Source: Penium margaritaceum
Taxonomy: Eukaryota > Streptophyta > Zygnematophyceae > Desmidiales > Peniaceae
Length of the DNA: 55,030 bases
Assembly (NCBI GenBank): GCA_023375785.1
Contig: SZWC01000029.1
Span: 261,426 to 316,455 of the forward strand
Direction of reading: 5' to 3'
A program made the position numbers and the translations under genes. Positions 30,801 through 43,160 of this stretch are shown here, piece by piece. Every line of letters begins with the position of its first letter. The first letter of the stretch is position 1. The notes beneath the pieces are model-generated. The model saw nothing but the letters and a program-made list of their open reading frames with translations. It was not told the origin of the DNA and did no database searches.

Positions 30801-33799
30801 ATTCATATAAGTTAAAGTCACTTGGTTATCTTTGTGGTCATGGTTAGTTGCACAGGCCAACATTGTCAAGGTATTGCACACAAAAGCTACACCGAGCCAC
30901 CAGTATTCTACCTTGTTTGTTCCTGCAAGATCATGCATAGTACATGTGCACTGTGATTGGGCACTCTGACCGTGGCTAACTTGTGTTGCAATTGGTAGAA
31001 GTTAAAGTCACTCGGGTAAACTTGTGGTCATGGTCAGTGGCACATGCCAACTTTGTGAAGGCTTTGCACACAATAGCCACACCATGCCACCGATCTTTTA
31101 CCTTGTTTAAACCTGCAAGGTTATGCATATTACAGGTGCACTGTGATTGGACACTCTGACCGTGGCTGACTCATGTGATGATTCATAGAAGTTAAAGTTA
31201 CTTGGTTAACTTTGTTGTCACGGTCAGTTACACAGGCCAACTTTGTCAAGGCATTGCGCACAATAGCGACACCAAGCCACCGGGTTTTTACCTTGTTTAT
31301 ACCTGCAAGGTCATGCATAGTACATGTGCACTGTAATTGGGCACTCTGACCATGGCTGACTCATGCTACAATTGGTAGAAGTTAAAGTCACGTTGATAAC
31401 TTTGTGGTAATGGTCAGTGGCACATGCCAACTTTGTCAAGGCATCGCGCACAATAGCCGCACTGAGCCACCACTGTTTTACCTTGTTTATACCTGCAAGC
31501 TTATGCCTAGCACAAGTTCAATATGATTGGGTACTCTAACCATGGCTGACTCGCGTGATGATTCATAGACGTTTAAGGTACTTGGATAGACTTGTGGTCA
31601 TGGTCAGTTGCACATGCCAAATTTGTCAGGGCAAAGCGCACAATAGCCACACCACGCCACCGGTTTGTTTACCTTGTTTATACCTGCAAGGTCATGCATA
31701 TTAGATGTGCACTATGATTGGGCACTCTGACCGTGGCTGACTCATGTTACGATGCGTATAAGTTAAAGTCACTTGCTATGCTTTGTGGTCATGGTCAGTG
31801 GCACATGCCAACTTTGTCAAGGCATTGCGCACAATAGCCAGACCAAGCCACCAAATTCTTACCTTGTTTATATCTGCAAGGTCATGCGTAGTACACGTGT
31901 CCTGTGATTGGGTACTCTGACTGTAGCAGAATAATGTGATGATTCATTGAAGTTGAAGTCACTAGGTAAAGTTTGTGGTCATGGTCAGTGGGACATGCCA
32001 GCTTTGTCAAGGTATTACGCACAATAGCCACACTGAGCCACCGGGTTTTTACCCTATTTATACCTGAGAGGTCATGCATAGTGCATGTGCACTGTAAGTG
32101 GGCACTCTGACCGTGGCTGACTCGTGTTACAATTCGCAGAACTTAAAGTCACTTGGCACATTTTGTGGTCATGGTTAGTGGCACATGCCAACTTTTTCAA
32201 GGCATTGTGCACAATAGCAACACCAATCCACCAGTATTCTACCTTGTTTATACCTGCAAGGTCATGCATAGTACACGTACACTGTGATTGAGCGCTCTGA
32301 CCGTGGCTGACTCGTGCTCCAATTTGTCGAAGTTATAAGTACTTGGTTAACTTTGTGGTCATGGTCTGTTGCACATGCCAACTTTGTCAAGGCATTGCGC
32401 ACAATAGCAACACCAAGACACCGGTTTTTTACCTTGTATATACCTGCAAGGTCATGCATAGTACATGTGCACTGTGATCGGACACTCTGACTGCGGCTAA
32501 CTCGTGTTACGATGCGTAGAAGGTAAAGTCACCTGGTTAACTTTGTGGTCATGGTCAGTAGCACATGCCAACTTTGTCAAGACATTGTACACAATAGCCA
32601 CAGGGAGCCACCAATATTCTACCTTGCTTATACCTGCAAGGTCATGCACAGTACATGTGCACTGTGATTGGGCACTCTGACGATGGCTGACTTGTGCCAC
32701 AATTTGTAGAAGTTAAAGTCACTTGGATAAATTTGTGGTCATGATCAGTGGCACATGTCAATTTTGTCGAGGCATTGCGCATGATAGCCGCACTGAGCCA
32801 CCAGTGTTGTACCTTGCTTATACCTGCAAGTTTATGCCTAGCACACGTGCACTGTGATTGGACACTCTGATCGTGGCTGACTCGTGTTATGATTCGTAGA
32901 AGTTAAAGTCACTTGGTAAACTTTGTGGTCATGGTCAGTGGCACATGACAACTTTGTCAAAGCATTGCGCACAATAGCCACACCAAGCCACCGGTTTTTT
33001 ACCTTGTTTATACCTGCAAGATCATGCATAGTACATGTGTACTGTGACTGGGCACTTTTACAGTGGCTGACTCATGTGATGATTCATAAAAGTTAAAGTA
33101 ACTTGGTGAACTTTGTGGTCATGGTCAGTTGTACAGGTAAACTTTGTCAAGGCATTGCGCACAATAGCCACACCAAGCCACCAGGTTCTTACCTTGTTCA
33201 TACCAGCAAGGGCATACGTAGTACATGTGCACTGTGATCGGGCCCTCTGACTGTGGCTGACTCGTGTTACAATTCGTATAACTTAAAGTCACGTGGATAA
33301 GTTTGTGGTCATGGTCAGTGGCACACGCCAACTTTGTCAAGGCATTGCGCACAATAGCCACACTGAGCCACCAGTGTTTTACCGTTCTATACCTGCAAGT
33401 GTATGCCTAGCACACGTGCACTGTGATTGGACACTCTGACCGTGGCTGACTCATGTCATGATTCATAGACGTTTAAGGTAATTGGATAAATTTGTGGTCA
33501 TGGTCAGTTGCACATGCCAACTTTCTCAAGCGATTGTGCACAATAACCGCCAGGCCACCAGTTTTTTGCCTTGTTCATACCAGCAAGGTCATGCATACTA
33601 CATGTGTACCGTGATTGGGCATTCTGACCGTGGCTGACTCGTGTTACGATGCGTAGAAGTTAGAGTCACTTGGTAAACTTTGTGGTCATGGTCAGTGGCA
33701 CAGGCCAACTTTGTCAAGGCATTGCGCACAATTGCCACACTGCGCCACCAGTGTTTTACCTTGTTTATACCTGCAATTTTAATCCTAGCACACATGCAC

Positions 33800-33815
33800 T
33801 TTGATTGGACACCAG
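33800..33815 (+). other. Broken monomer at the subfamily boundary
   Basis: TTGATTGGACACC runs directly into AGAGCCACCAGTATTG, skipping from late in one monomer to the middle of the next. Subfamily II units lie before it and subfamily I units after it. Confidence 0.75.
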
Positions 33816-35659
33816 AGCCACCAGTATTGTACCTTGTTTGTACCTGCAAGATCATGCCTAGTACATCTGCACAGTGATTGGACACTCTGAATGTGGCTGA
33901 CTCGTGTTGTGATTCATAGAAGTTAAAGTCAATTGGATACATTTGTAGTCATGGTCAATGGCACATGCCAACTTTGTCAAGGCATTCGCACAATAGCCAC
34001 ACCGAGCAACCAGTATTCTGCCTTATTTGTACCTGCAAGGTCATGCCCAGTATATCTCCATTGTGATTTGACACTCTGACCGCGGCTGACTCGAGTTATG
34101 ATTCATAGCCATTTAATGTACTTGGTAAATATAATGGTCATGGTCAGTGGCACATGCCAACTTTGTCAAGGCATTGCGCACAATAGCCACACCGAGCCAC
34201 CAGTATTCGACCTTGTTTGAACTTGCAAGATCATGCCTAGTACATCTGCTCTGTGATTCGTCACTCTGACCATGGCTGACTCGTGTTATGATCAAAGGAA
34301 GTAAAAGTCACTTGGATCCATTTGTGGTCATTGTCTGTGGCACATGCGAACTTTTTCAAGGCATTGCGCACAATAGCCACACCGAGCCATCAGTATTCTG
34401 CCTTGTTTATACCTGCAAGGTCATGCCGAGTATACTTGCACCGTGATTGGACACTATGACTGTGGCTAACTCGTGTTATGATTCATAGCCGTTTAAGGTA
34501 CTTGGTAAACTTTGTGGTCATGGTCAGTGGCACATGCCAACTTTCTCAAGGCATTGCGTACAATAGCCGTGCCAAGACATCGGGTTTTTTACCCTGTTTA
34601 TACCTGCAAGGTCATGCATATTAGATGTGCACTGTGATTGGTCACTCTATCCGTAGCTGACTCGTGTTACGATTCGTAGAAGCTAAATTCACTTGGTAAA
34701 CATTTGTGGTCACGGTCAGGGGCGCATGCCAACTTTGTCAAGGCATTGTGCACAATAGTCACACCGAGCCACCTGTATTCTATCTTGTTTGCACCTGTAA
34801 GATCATACCTAGTACATCTGCACTGTGATTGGACACTCTGACCGTGGCTGACTCGTGTTATGATTCATGGTCGTTTAAGTTACTTGGTAAACTTTGTGGT
34901 CATGGTCAGTGGCACATGCCAACTTTGTCAAGGCATTGCGCACAATAGCCACACTGAGCCACCAGTATTCTACCTTGTTTGCACCTGCAAGATCATGCCT
35001 AGTATATATGCACTTAGATTGGGTACTCTGACCGTGGCTGACCCATGTTACGACTCGTAGAAGTTAAAGTGACTTGGTAAACTTTGTGGTCATGGTCAGT
35101 GGCACATGCCAACTTTATCAAGGCATTGCGCACAATATCCTTGCCAAGCCACTGGTTTTTCACCTTGTTTATACCTGCAAGGTCATACCTAGCACATCTG
35201 AACTATGATTGGACACTCTGACTGTGGCTGACTCGTGTCATGATTCATAGCGGTTTAAGGTACTTGGTAGACTTTATGGTCATGGACAGTGGCACATGCA
35301 AACATTGTCAAGGCATTGCGCACAATAGCCACACCGAGCCACCAGTATTGTACCTTGTTTGTACCTGCAAGATCATGCCTAGCACATCTGCAATCTGATT
35401 GGACACTTTGACCGTGGCTGACTCGTGTTATGATTCAAAGAAGCCAAAGTCACTTGGATACATATGTGGTCATGGTCAGTGGCACATGCCAACTTTTTCA
35501 AGGCATTGCGCACAATAGCCACACCGAGCCACCAGTATTGTACCTTGTTTGAACTTGCAAGATCATGCCTAGTACATCTGCACTGTGATTGGTCACTCAG
35601 ACCGTGGCTGACTCGTGTTATAATCAAAGGAAGTAAAAGTCACTTGGATACATTTTTTG

Positions 35660-35680
35660 TCATGGTCAGTCCCAAGGCAT
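35660..35680 (+). other. Short monomer, internal deletion
   Basis: CATGGTCAGT joins CCCAAGGCATTGCG. About 20 bases (GGCACATGCCAACTTTGT) of the otherwise best-conserved segment are missing. Confidence 0.65.
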
Positions 35681-35949
35681 TGCGCACAATAACCACACCG
35701 AGCCACCAGTATTCTATCTTGTTTATACCTGCAAGGTCATGCCCGGTATATCTGTACTGTAAATGGACACTATGACTGAGGCTGACTCGTGTTATGATTC
35801 ATAGCCATTTAAGGTACTTGGTAAACTTTGTGGTCATGGTTAGTGGCACATGCCCACTTTGTCAAGGCATTGCACACAATAGCCGTGCAAAGACACCGGT
35901 CTTTTACCCTGTTTATACCTGCAAGGTCATGCATATTAGATGTGCGCTG

Positions 35950-35985
35950 TGATTGGGCACTCTGATAGTCAGAGTGTCCAATCAC
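35950..35985. other. Left inversion junction
   Basis: GGGCACTCTGA is followed by TA and then GTCAGAGTGTCC, its near-exact reverse complement. The array changes from + to - within two bases. Confidence 0.9.
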
Positions 35986-37627
35986 AGTTCAGATATACTA
36001 GGCATGACCTTGCAGGTATAAACAAGGTAGAATATGGGTGGCTTGGAACGGCTTTTGTGCGCAATGCCTTGACAAAGTTGGCACGTGCCACTGACCATGA
36101 CCACAGAGTTTAACAAGTACCTTAAACGGCCATGAATCATAACACGAGTCAGCCACGGTCAGAGTGTCCAATCACAGTGCAGATATACGGGGCATGACCT
36201 TGCAGGTATAAGCCAGGGAGAATACTGGTGGTTCGGTGTGGCTATTGTGCACAATGCCTTGACAAAGTTGGTATGTACCACTGACCATGACCACAAATGT
36301 ATCCAAGTGAATTCTACTTCTATTGATCATAACACATGTCAGCCACGGTCAGAGTTTCCAATCGCAGTGCAGATGTACTAGGCATGATCTTGCCGGTGCA
36401 AACAAGCTAGAATACTGGTGGCTCGGTGTGGCTATTGTGCGCAATGCCTTGACGAAGTTGGCATGTGCCACTGACCATGACCACAATGTTTACCAAGTGA
36501 CTTAAACGGCTATGAATCATAACACGAGTGAGCCACGGTCAGAGTGTCCAATCACACTGCAGAAGTACTAGGCATGATCTTGCAGGTGCAAACCAGGCAA
36601 AAACCCGGCGGCTTGGCACGGCTATTGTGCGCAATGCCTTGACAAAGTTGGCATGTCCAACTGACCATGACCACAAAGCTTACCAAGTACCTTCAACAGC
36701 TATGAATCATAACACAATTCATCCAAGGTCAGAGTGTCCAATCACAGTGCAGATATACTAAGCATGACCTTACAGGTATAAACGAGGTAGAATACTGGTG
36801 GCTCGGTGTGGCTATTGTGTGCAATGCCTTGGGAAAGTTGGCATGTGCCACTGACCATGACCACAAATGTATCCAAGGGACTTTTACTTCTATTAATGAT
36901 AACACGAGTCAGCCACGTTCAGAGTGTCCAATCACAGTGCAAAAGTACTAGGCATGAGCTTTCACGTTCAAAGGAGGGTAGAAATCCGGTGGCTTGGTAT
37001 GGCTATCGTGCGCAATGCCTTGACAAAGTTGGCATGTGCCACTAACCATGACCACAAATGTATCCAAGTGAGTTTTACTTCTATTGATCATAACACGAGT
37101 CAGCCACGGTCAAAGTGTCCAATAACAGTGCAGATGTACTAGGCATGACCTTGCAGGTATAAAAAAGGTAGAATACTGGTGACCCGGTGTGGCTTTTGTG
37201 CGCAATGCCTTGACAAAGTTGGCATGTGCCACTGACCATGACCAAACAGTTTACCAAGTACCTTAAACGGCTATGAATCATAACACGAGTCAGCCACGGT
37301 CAGAGTGTCCAGTCACAGTGCATATATACTAGGCATGACCTTGCAGATACAAACAAGGTAGAATACTGGTGGCTCCTTGAGGCTATTGTGTGCAATGCCT
37401 TGACAAAGTTGTCATGTGCCACTGACCATGACGACAAATGTATCCAAGTGACGTTTACTTATATTGATCATAACACGAGTCAGCCACGGTCAGAGTGCCC
37501 AATCACAGTGCACATCTAATATGCACGACCTTGCAGGTATAAACAAGGTGAAAAACTGGTGGCTTGGCACGACTTTGTGCACAATGCTTTGACAATGTTG
37601 GCATGTGCCACTGACCATGACCACAAA

Positions 37628-37645
37628 NNNNNNNNNNNNNNNNNN
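37628..37645. other. 18-N gap
   Basis: The only multi-base gap in the window. Satellite in the same (-) orientation lies on both sides. Confidence 0.99.
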
Positions 37646-37957
37646 GTAGTGCAGATGTACTAGGCATGATCTTGCAGGTGCAAACAAGCTAGAATACTGG
37701 TGGCTCGGCGTGGCTATTGTGTGCAATTCCTTGACAAATTTGGCATGTGCCACTGACCATGACCACAAAGTTTACCAAGTACCTTAAATGGCTATGAATC
37801 AGAACACGAGTCAGCCACGGTCAGAGTGTCATATCACATCGCAGATATACTAGGCATGACCTTTCAGGTATAAACAAGGTAGAATACTGGTGGCTCGGTG
37901 TGGCTATTGTGTGCAATGCCTTGACAAAGTTGGTATGTGCCACTGACCATGACCACA

Positions 37958-37980
37958 AATGTATCCTTTGGATACATTTG
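37958..37980. repeat. Short perfect inverted repeat in the satellite
   Basis: AAATGTATCC-TTT-GGATACATTT: 10-bp arms and a 3-base loop. The normal unit has ATGTATCCAAGTGAC here, so a reversed copy of the preceding ~10 bases was inserted, as fold-back templating would do. Confidence 0.85.
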
Positions 37981-40435
37981 GACTTTTACTTATATTGATC
38001 ATAACACGAGCCAGTCACGGTCAGAGTGCCCAATCACAGTGCAAATCTAATATGCATGACCTTGCAGGCATAAACAAGGTTAACAACCGGTGGCTTGGCA
38101 CGGCTATTGTGTACAATGCCTTGACAATGTTGGCATGTGCCACTGACCATGACCACAAATTTTTCCAAGTACCTTAAACGGCTATGAATCATAACACGAG
38201 TCAGCCACGGTCAGAGTGTTCAATCACAGTGTAGATGCTCTGGGCATTACCTTACAGGTATAAACAAGGTAGAATACTGGTGGCACGGTGGGGCTATTGT
38301 GTGCAATGCCTTGGCAAAGTTGGCATGTGCCACTGACCATGACCACAGATGTATCCAAGTGACATTTACTTCTCTTGATCATAACACGAGTCAGCCACGG
38401 TCAGAGTGTCCAATCACAGTGCAGATGTACTAGGCATGATGTTGAAGGTTCAAACAAGGTAAAAAACCGGTGGCTTGGTGTGGCTATTGTGACAATGCCT
38501 TGACAAAGTTAACATGTGGCACCGACATGACCACAAATGCAACAAAGTGAGTTTTACTTTTATTGATCATAACACGAGTCTGCCACGGTCAGAGTGGCCA
38601 ATCACAGTGCAGATGAACTAGGCATGAGCTTGCAGGTATAAACAAGGTAGAATCTTGGTGGCTTCGTGTGGCTATTGTGCGCAATGCCTTGACAAAATTG
38701 ACATGTGCCACTGACCATGACGACAAAGTGTGCCATGTACCTTAAACGGCTATGAATCATAACACGAGTCAGCCACGGTCAGAGTGTCCAGTCGCAGTGC
38801 ATATATACTGGGAATTACCTTGCAGGTATAAGCAAGGTAGAATACGGGTGGCTTGGTGTGGCTATTGTGCGCAATGCCTTGACAAAGTTGGCATGTGCCA
38901 CAAACCATGACCACAATGTTTACCAAGTACCTTAAACGGCTATGGTTCATACCACGAGTCAGCCACGGTCAGAGTGTCCAATCACAGTGAAGATGTACTA
39001 GGCATGACCTTGCAGGTACAAACAAGGCATTACACTTGTGGCTCGGTGTGGCTATTGTGCGCATTGTCTTGACAAAGTTGGCATATGCCACTAACCATGA
39101 CCACAAAGTTTACCAAGTGACTTCAACTTATACGAGTCGTAACATGAGTCAGCCACGGTTAGAGTGCCCAAGCACAGTGCACATCTTATATGCATGACCT
39201 TGCAGGTATAAACAAGGTAAAAACCCGGTGGCTTGGTACGGCTATTGTGCGCAATGCCTTGACAAAGTTGGCATGTGCCACTGACCATGAACACAAAGTT
39301 TACCAAGTACCTTAAATGGCTATGAAACATAACACGAGTCAGCCACGGTCAGGGTATCCAACTACAGTGCAGATATACTGTGCTTGACCTTGCAGGTATA
39401 AACAAGGTAGAATACTGGTGGCTCGGTGTGGCTATTGTGCGCAGTGCCTTGACAAAGTTGGCATGTGCCACTAACCATGACCACAAAGTTTACCAAGTGC
39501 TTTTAACTTCTACGAATCGTAACACGAGGCAGCCAAGGTAAGAGTGCCCAATCACAGTGCACATCTTATATGCATGACCTTGCAGGTATAAACATTGTAA
39601 AAAACCGGTGGCTTGGCACGGCTATTGTGCGCAATGCCTTGACAAAGTTGGCATATGCCACTGACCATGACCACAAAGTTTACCAAGTACCTTAAACGGC
39701 TATGAATCATAACACGAGTCAGCAACGGTCAGAGCGTCCAATCACTGTGCTGATATACGGGGCATGAACTTGCAGGTATAAACAAGGTAGAATACTGGTG
39801 GCTCGGTGTGGCTATTGTGCACAATGCCTTGACAAAGTTGGCATGTGCCACTGACCATGACCATAAATGTATCCAAGTGACATACACTTGTATAGATCAT
39901 AACACGAGTCAGCCACGGTCAGAGTGTCCAATCACAGTGCATATGTACTAGGCATGGTCTTGCAGGTGCAAACAAGGTAGAATATTGGTGGATCGGTGTG
40001 GCTATTGTGCGCAATGTCTTGACAAAGCTGGCATGTGCCACTGACCAGGACCACAAAGTTTACCAATTGACTTTAACTCCGCGAATCATAACACGAGTCA
40101 GCCACGGTCAGAGTGTCCAATCACAGTGTAGATATACTGGAGATGATCTTACAGGTATAAACAAGGTAGAATACTGGTGGCTCGGTGTGACTATTCTGCG
40201 CAGTGCCTTGACAAAGCTAGCATGTGCCACTGACCATGACCACAAGGTTTACCAAGTACCTTCAATGGCTTTGAATCATAACACGAGCCAGCCATGGTCA
40301 GAGTGTCTAAGTACAGAGCAGATATACTGGGCATGACCTTGCAGGTATACGCAAGGTGGAATGCTGGTGGCTTGGTGTGGCTATCGTGCGTAATGCCTTG
40401 ACAAAGTTGGCATGTGCCACTGACCATGACCACAA

Positions 40436-40800
40436 ATGTATCCAAGTACATACACTTCTATTGATCATAACACGAGTCAGCCACGTTCAGAGCGTGCAAT
40501 CATAGTATGTACTAGGCATGATCTTGTAGGTACAATTAAGGTAAAAAACTGGTGGCATGGTACGGCTGTTGTGCGCAATGCCTTGACAAAGTTGGCATGT
40601 GCCACTGACCATGACCACAAATGTATCCAAGTACATACACTTCTATTGATCATAACACGAGTCAGCCACGTTCAGAGCGTGCAATCATAGTATGTACTAG
40701 GCATGATCTTGTAGGTACAATTAAGGTAAAAAACTGGTGGCATGGTACGGCTGTTGTGCGCAATGCCTTGACAAAATTGGCATGTGCCACTGACCATGGC
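40436..40800 (-). repeat. Two nearly identical, odd-tailed monomers
   Basis: The ~185-bp unit at about 40438-40622 (TATCCAAGTACATACACTTC, and AGCGTGCAATCATAGTATGT in place of the usual AGTGTCCAATCACAG) recurs almost unchanged at about 40623-40800. This pair is far more alike than its neighbours, so it is a recent local duplication. Confidence 0.8.
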
Positions 40801-42740
40801 CAGAACGTTCACCAAGTACCTTAAACGACTATGAATCATAACAGGAGTCTGCCACGGTCAGAATGTCCAATCATAGTGCAGATATACTGGGCATGACCTT
40901 ATAGGTATATAAGAGGTAGAATACTGGTGGCTCAGTGTGGCTATTGTGTGCAATGCCTTGACAAAGTTGGCATGTGCCACTGACCATGACCACAAATGTA
41001 TCCAAGTGACTTTTACTTCTATTGATCATAACACAAGTCAGCCACGGTCCGAGTGTCCAATCACAGTGCAGATGTACTAGGCATGAGCTTGCAGGTTCAA
41101 ACAAGGTAAAAAGCCGGTGACTTGGTGTGGCTATTGTGTGTAATGTCTTGACAAAGTTGGTATGTGCCACTGACCATGACCACAAATGTATCAAAGTGAC
41201 TTTTACTTCTACTGATCAGAACACGAGTCAGCCACGGTCAGAGTGTCCAATCACAGTGCAGATGTACTATGCATGATCTTGCATGTATAAACAAGGTAGA
41301 ATACTGGTGGATCGGTGTGGCTACTGTGAGCAATGCCTTGACTCAGTTGGCATGTGCCACTGACCATGACCACAAAGTTTACCAAGTGACTTTAACTTCT
41401 ACAAATCGTAAAACGAGTCAGTCACGGTCAGAGTACCCAGTCACAGCGCACATGTAATATGCATGACCTTGCAGGTATAAATAAGGTAAAAAACCGGTGT
41501 CTTGGCACGGCTATTATGAGCAATGCCTTGACAAAGTTGGCATGTGCCACTGGCCATGACCACAAAGTTTATCAAGTACCTTAAACGGCTATGAATCACA
41601 ACACGAGTCGGCTACGGTCAGAGTGTCCACTCACAGGACAGATATATTGGTCATGACCTTGCAGGTGTAAACAAGGTAGAATACTGGTGGCTCGTTGTGG
41701 CTATTGTGCGCAATGCCTTGACAAAGTTGGCATGTGCCACTGACCATGACTACAAATGTATCCAAGTGACTTTTACTTATATTGATCATACAACGAGTCA
41801 GCCACGGTTAGAGTGTCCAATCACAGTGCAGATCTACTAGGCATGATCTTGCAGGTGCAAACAAGGTAGAATTCTGGTGGCTCGGTGTGGCTATTGTGCG
41901 CAATGCCTTGACAAAGTTGGCATGTGCTATTGACCATGACCACAAAGTTTACCAAGTGACTTCTACTTCTATTGATCATAACACAAGTCAGCCACGGTCA
42001 GAGTGTCTAATAACAGTGCATATTTACTAGGCATTATCTTGCAGGTGCAAACAATGTACAATACTGGTGGCTCGGAGTGGATATTGTGCGCAGTGCCTTG
42101 ACAAAGTTGACATGTGCCACTGACCATAACCACAACGTTTACCATGTACCTTAAACGCCTATGAATCATAACACGAGTCAGCCACGGTCAGAGTGTCCAA
42201 GCACAGTGCAGATATACTGGGCATGACCTTGCAGGTATAAACAAGGTAAAAAACTGGTAGCTTGGCACGGCATTTGTGCATAATGCCTTGACAAAGTTGG
42301 CATGTGCCACTGACCATGACCACAAAGTTTATCAAGTACCTTAAACGGCTATGAATCACAACACGAGTCACCCACAGTCAGAGTGTACAATCAGAGTGCA
42401 TATATACTGGGCATGACCTTGTAGGTATAAATATGGTATAATACTGGGAGCTCGGTGTGGCTATTGTGCGCAATGCCTTGACAAAGTTGGCATGTGCCAC
42501 TGCCCATGACCACAAATGGTTCCAAGTGACTTTTGCTTCTAGTGATCATACAATGACTCAGCCACGGTCAGAGTGTCCAATCACAGTGCAGATGTACTTG
42601 GCATGATCTTGCAGATGCAAACAAGGTAGAATACTGGTGGCTCGGTATGGCTATTGTGCGCAATGCCTTGACAAAGTTGGCATGTGCCTCTGGCCATGAC
42701 CACAAAGTTTACCAAGTGACTTTAACTTCTACGAATCATA

Positions 42741-43160
42741 ACACGAGTCAGCCACGGTCAGAGTGTCCAATCACAGTGCAGATGTACTAGGCATGATCTT
42801 GCAGGTATAAACAAGGCAGAATACTGGTGGCTCGGTGTGGCTATTGTGCGCAATNACACGAGTCAGCCACGGTCAGAGTGTCCAATCACAGTGCAGATGT
42901 ACTAGGCATGATCTAGCAGGTAGAAACAAGGTAGAATACTGGTGGCTCCGTGTGGCTATTGTGTGCAATGCCTTGACAAAGTTGGCATGTGCCACTGACC
43001 ATGACCACAAATGTATCCAAGTGACTTCTACTTCTACTGATCATAACACGAGTCAGCCACGGTCAGAGTGTCCAATCACAGTGCAGATGTACTAGGCATG
43101 ATCTTGCAGGTATAAACAAGGCAGAATACTGGCGGCTCGGTGTGGCTATTGTGCGCAATG
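42741..43160 (-). repeat. Repeat flanking the N at 42855
   Basis: 42741-42854 ends at the n and matches about 43045-43158 closely, including the unusual GGTATAAACAAGGCAGAATA. As at the other Ns, the sequence before the break reappears after it. Confidence 0.7.

Larger units (their letters stand above)
27562..35965 (+). repeat. 190-bp satellite array, block 5
   Basis: About 44 monomers in + orientation. Up to about 33800 they are mainly subfamily II (GATTGGGCACTCTG, CATAGTACATGTGC, tail GATTCATAGACGTTTAAGG). From 33812 onward they are subfamily I, with A/B/C tails as in block 1. 27271-29690 is paralogous to 17271-19300. An n at 30479 interrupts it. No gene or transposon is seen after 27561. 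Confidence 0.96.
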
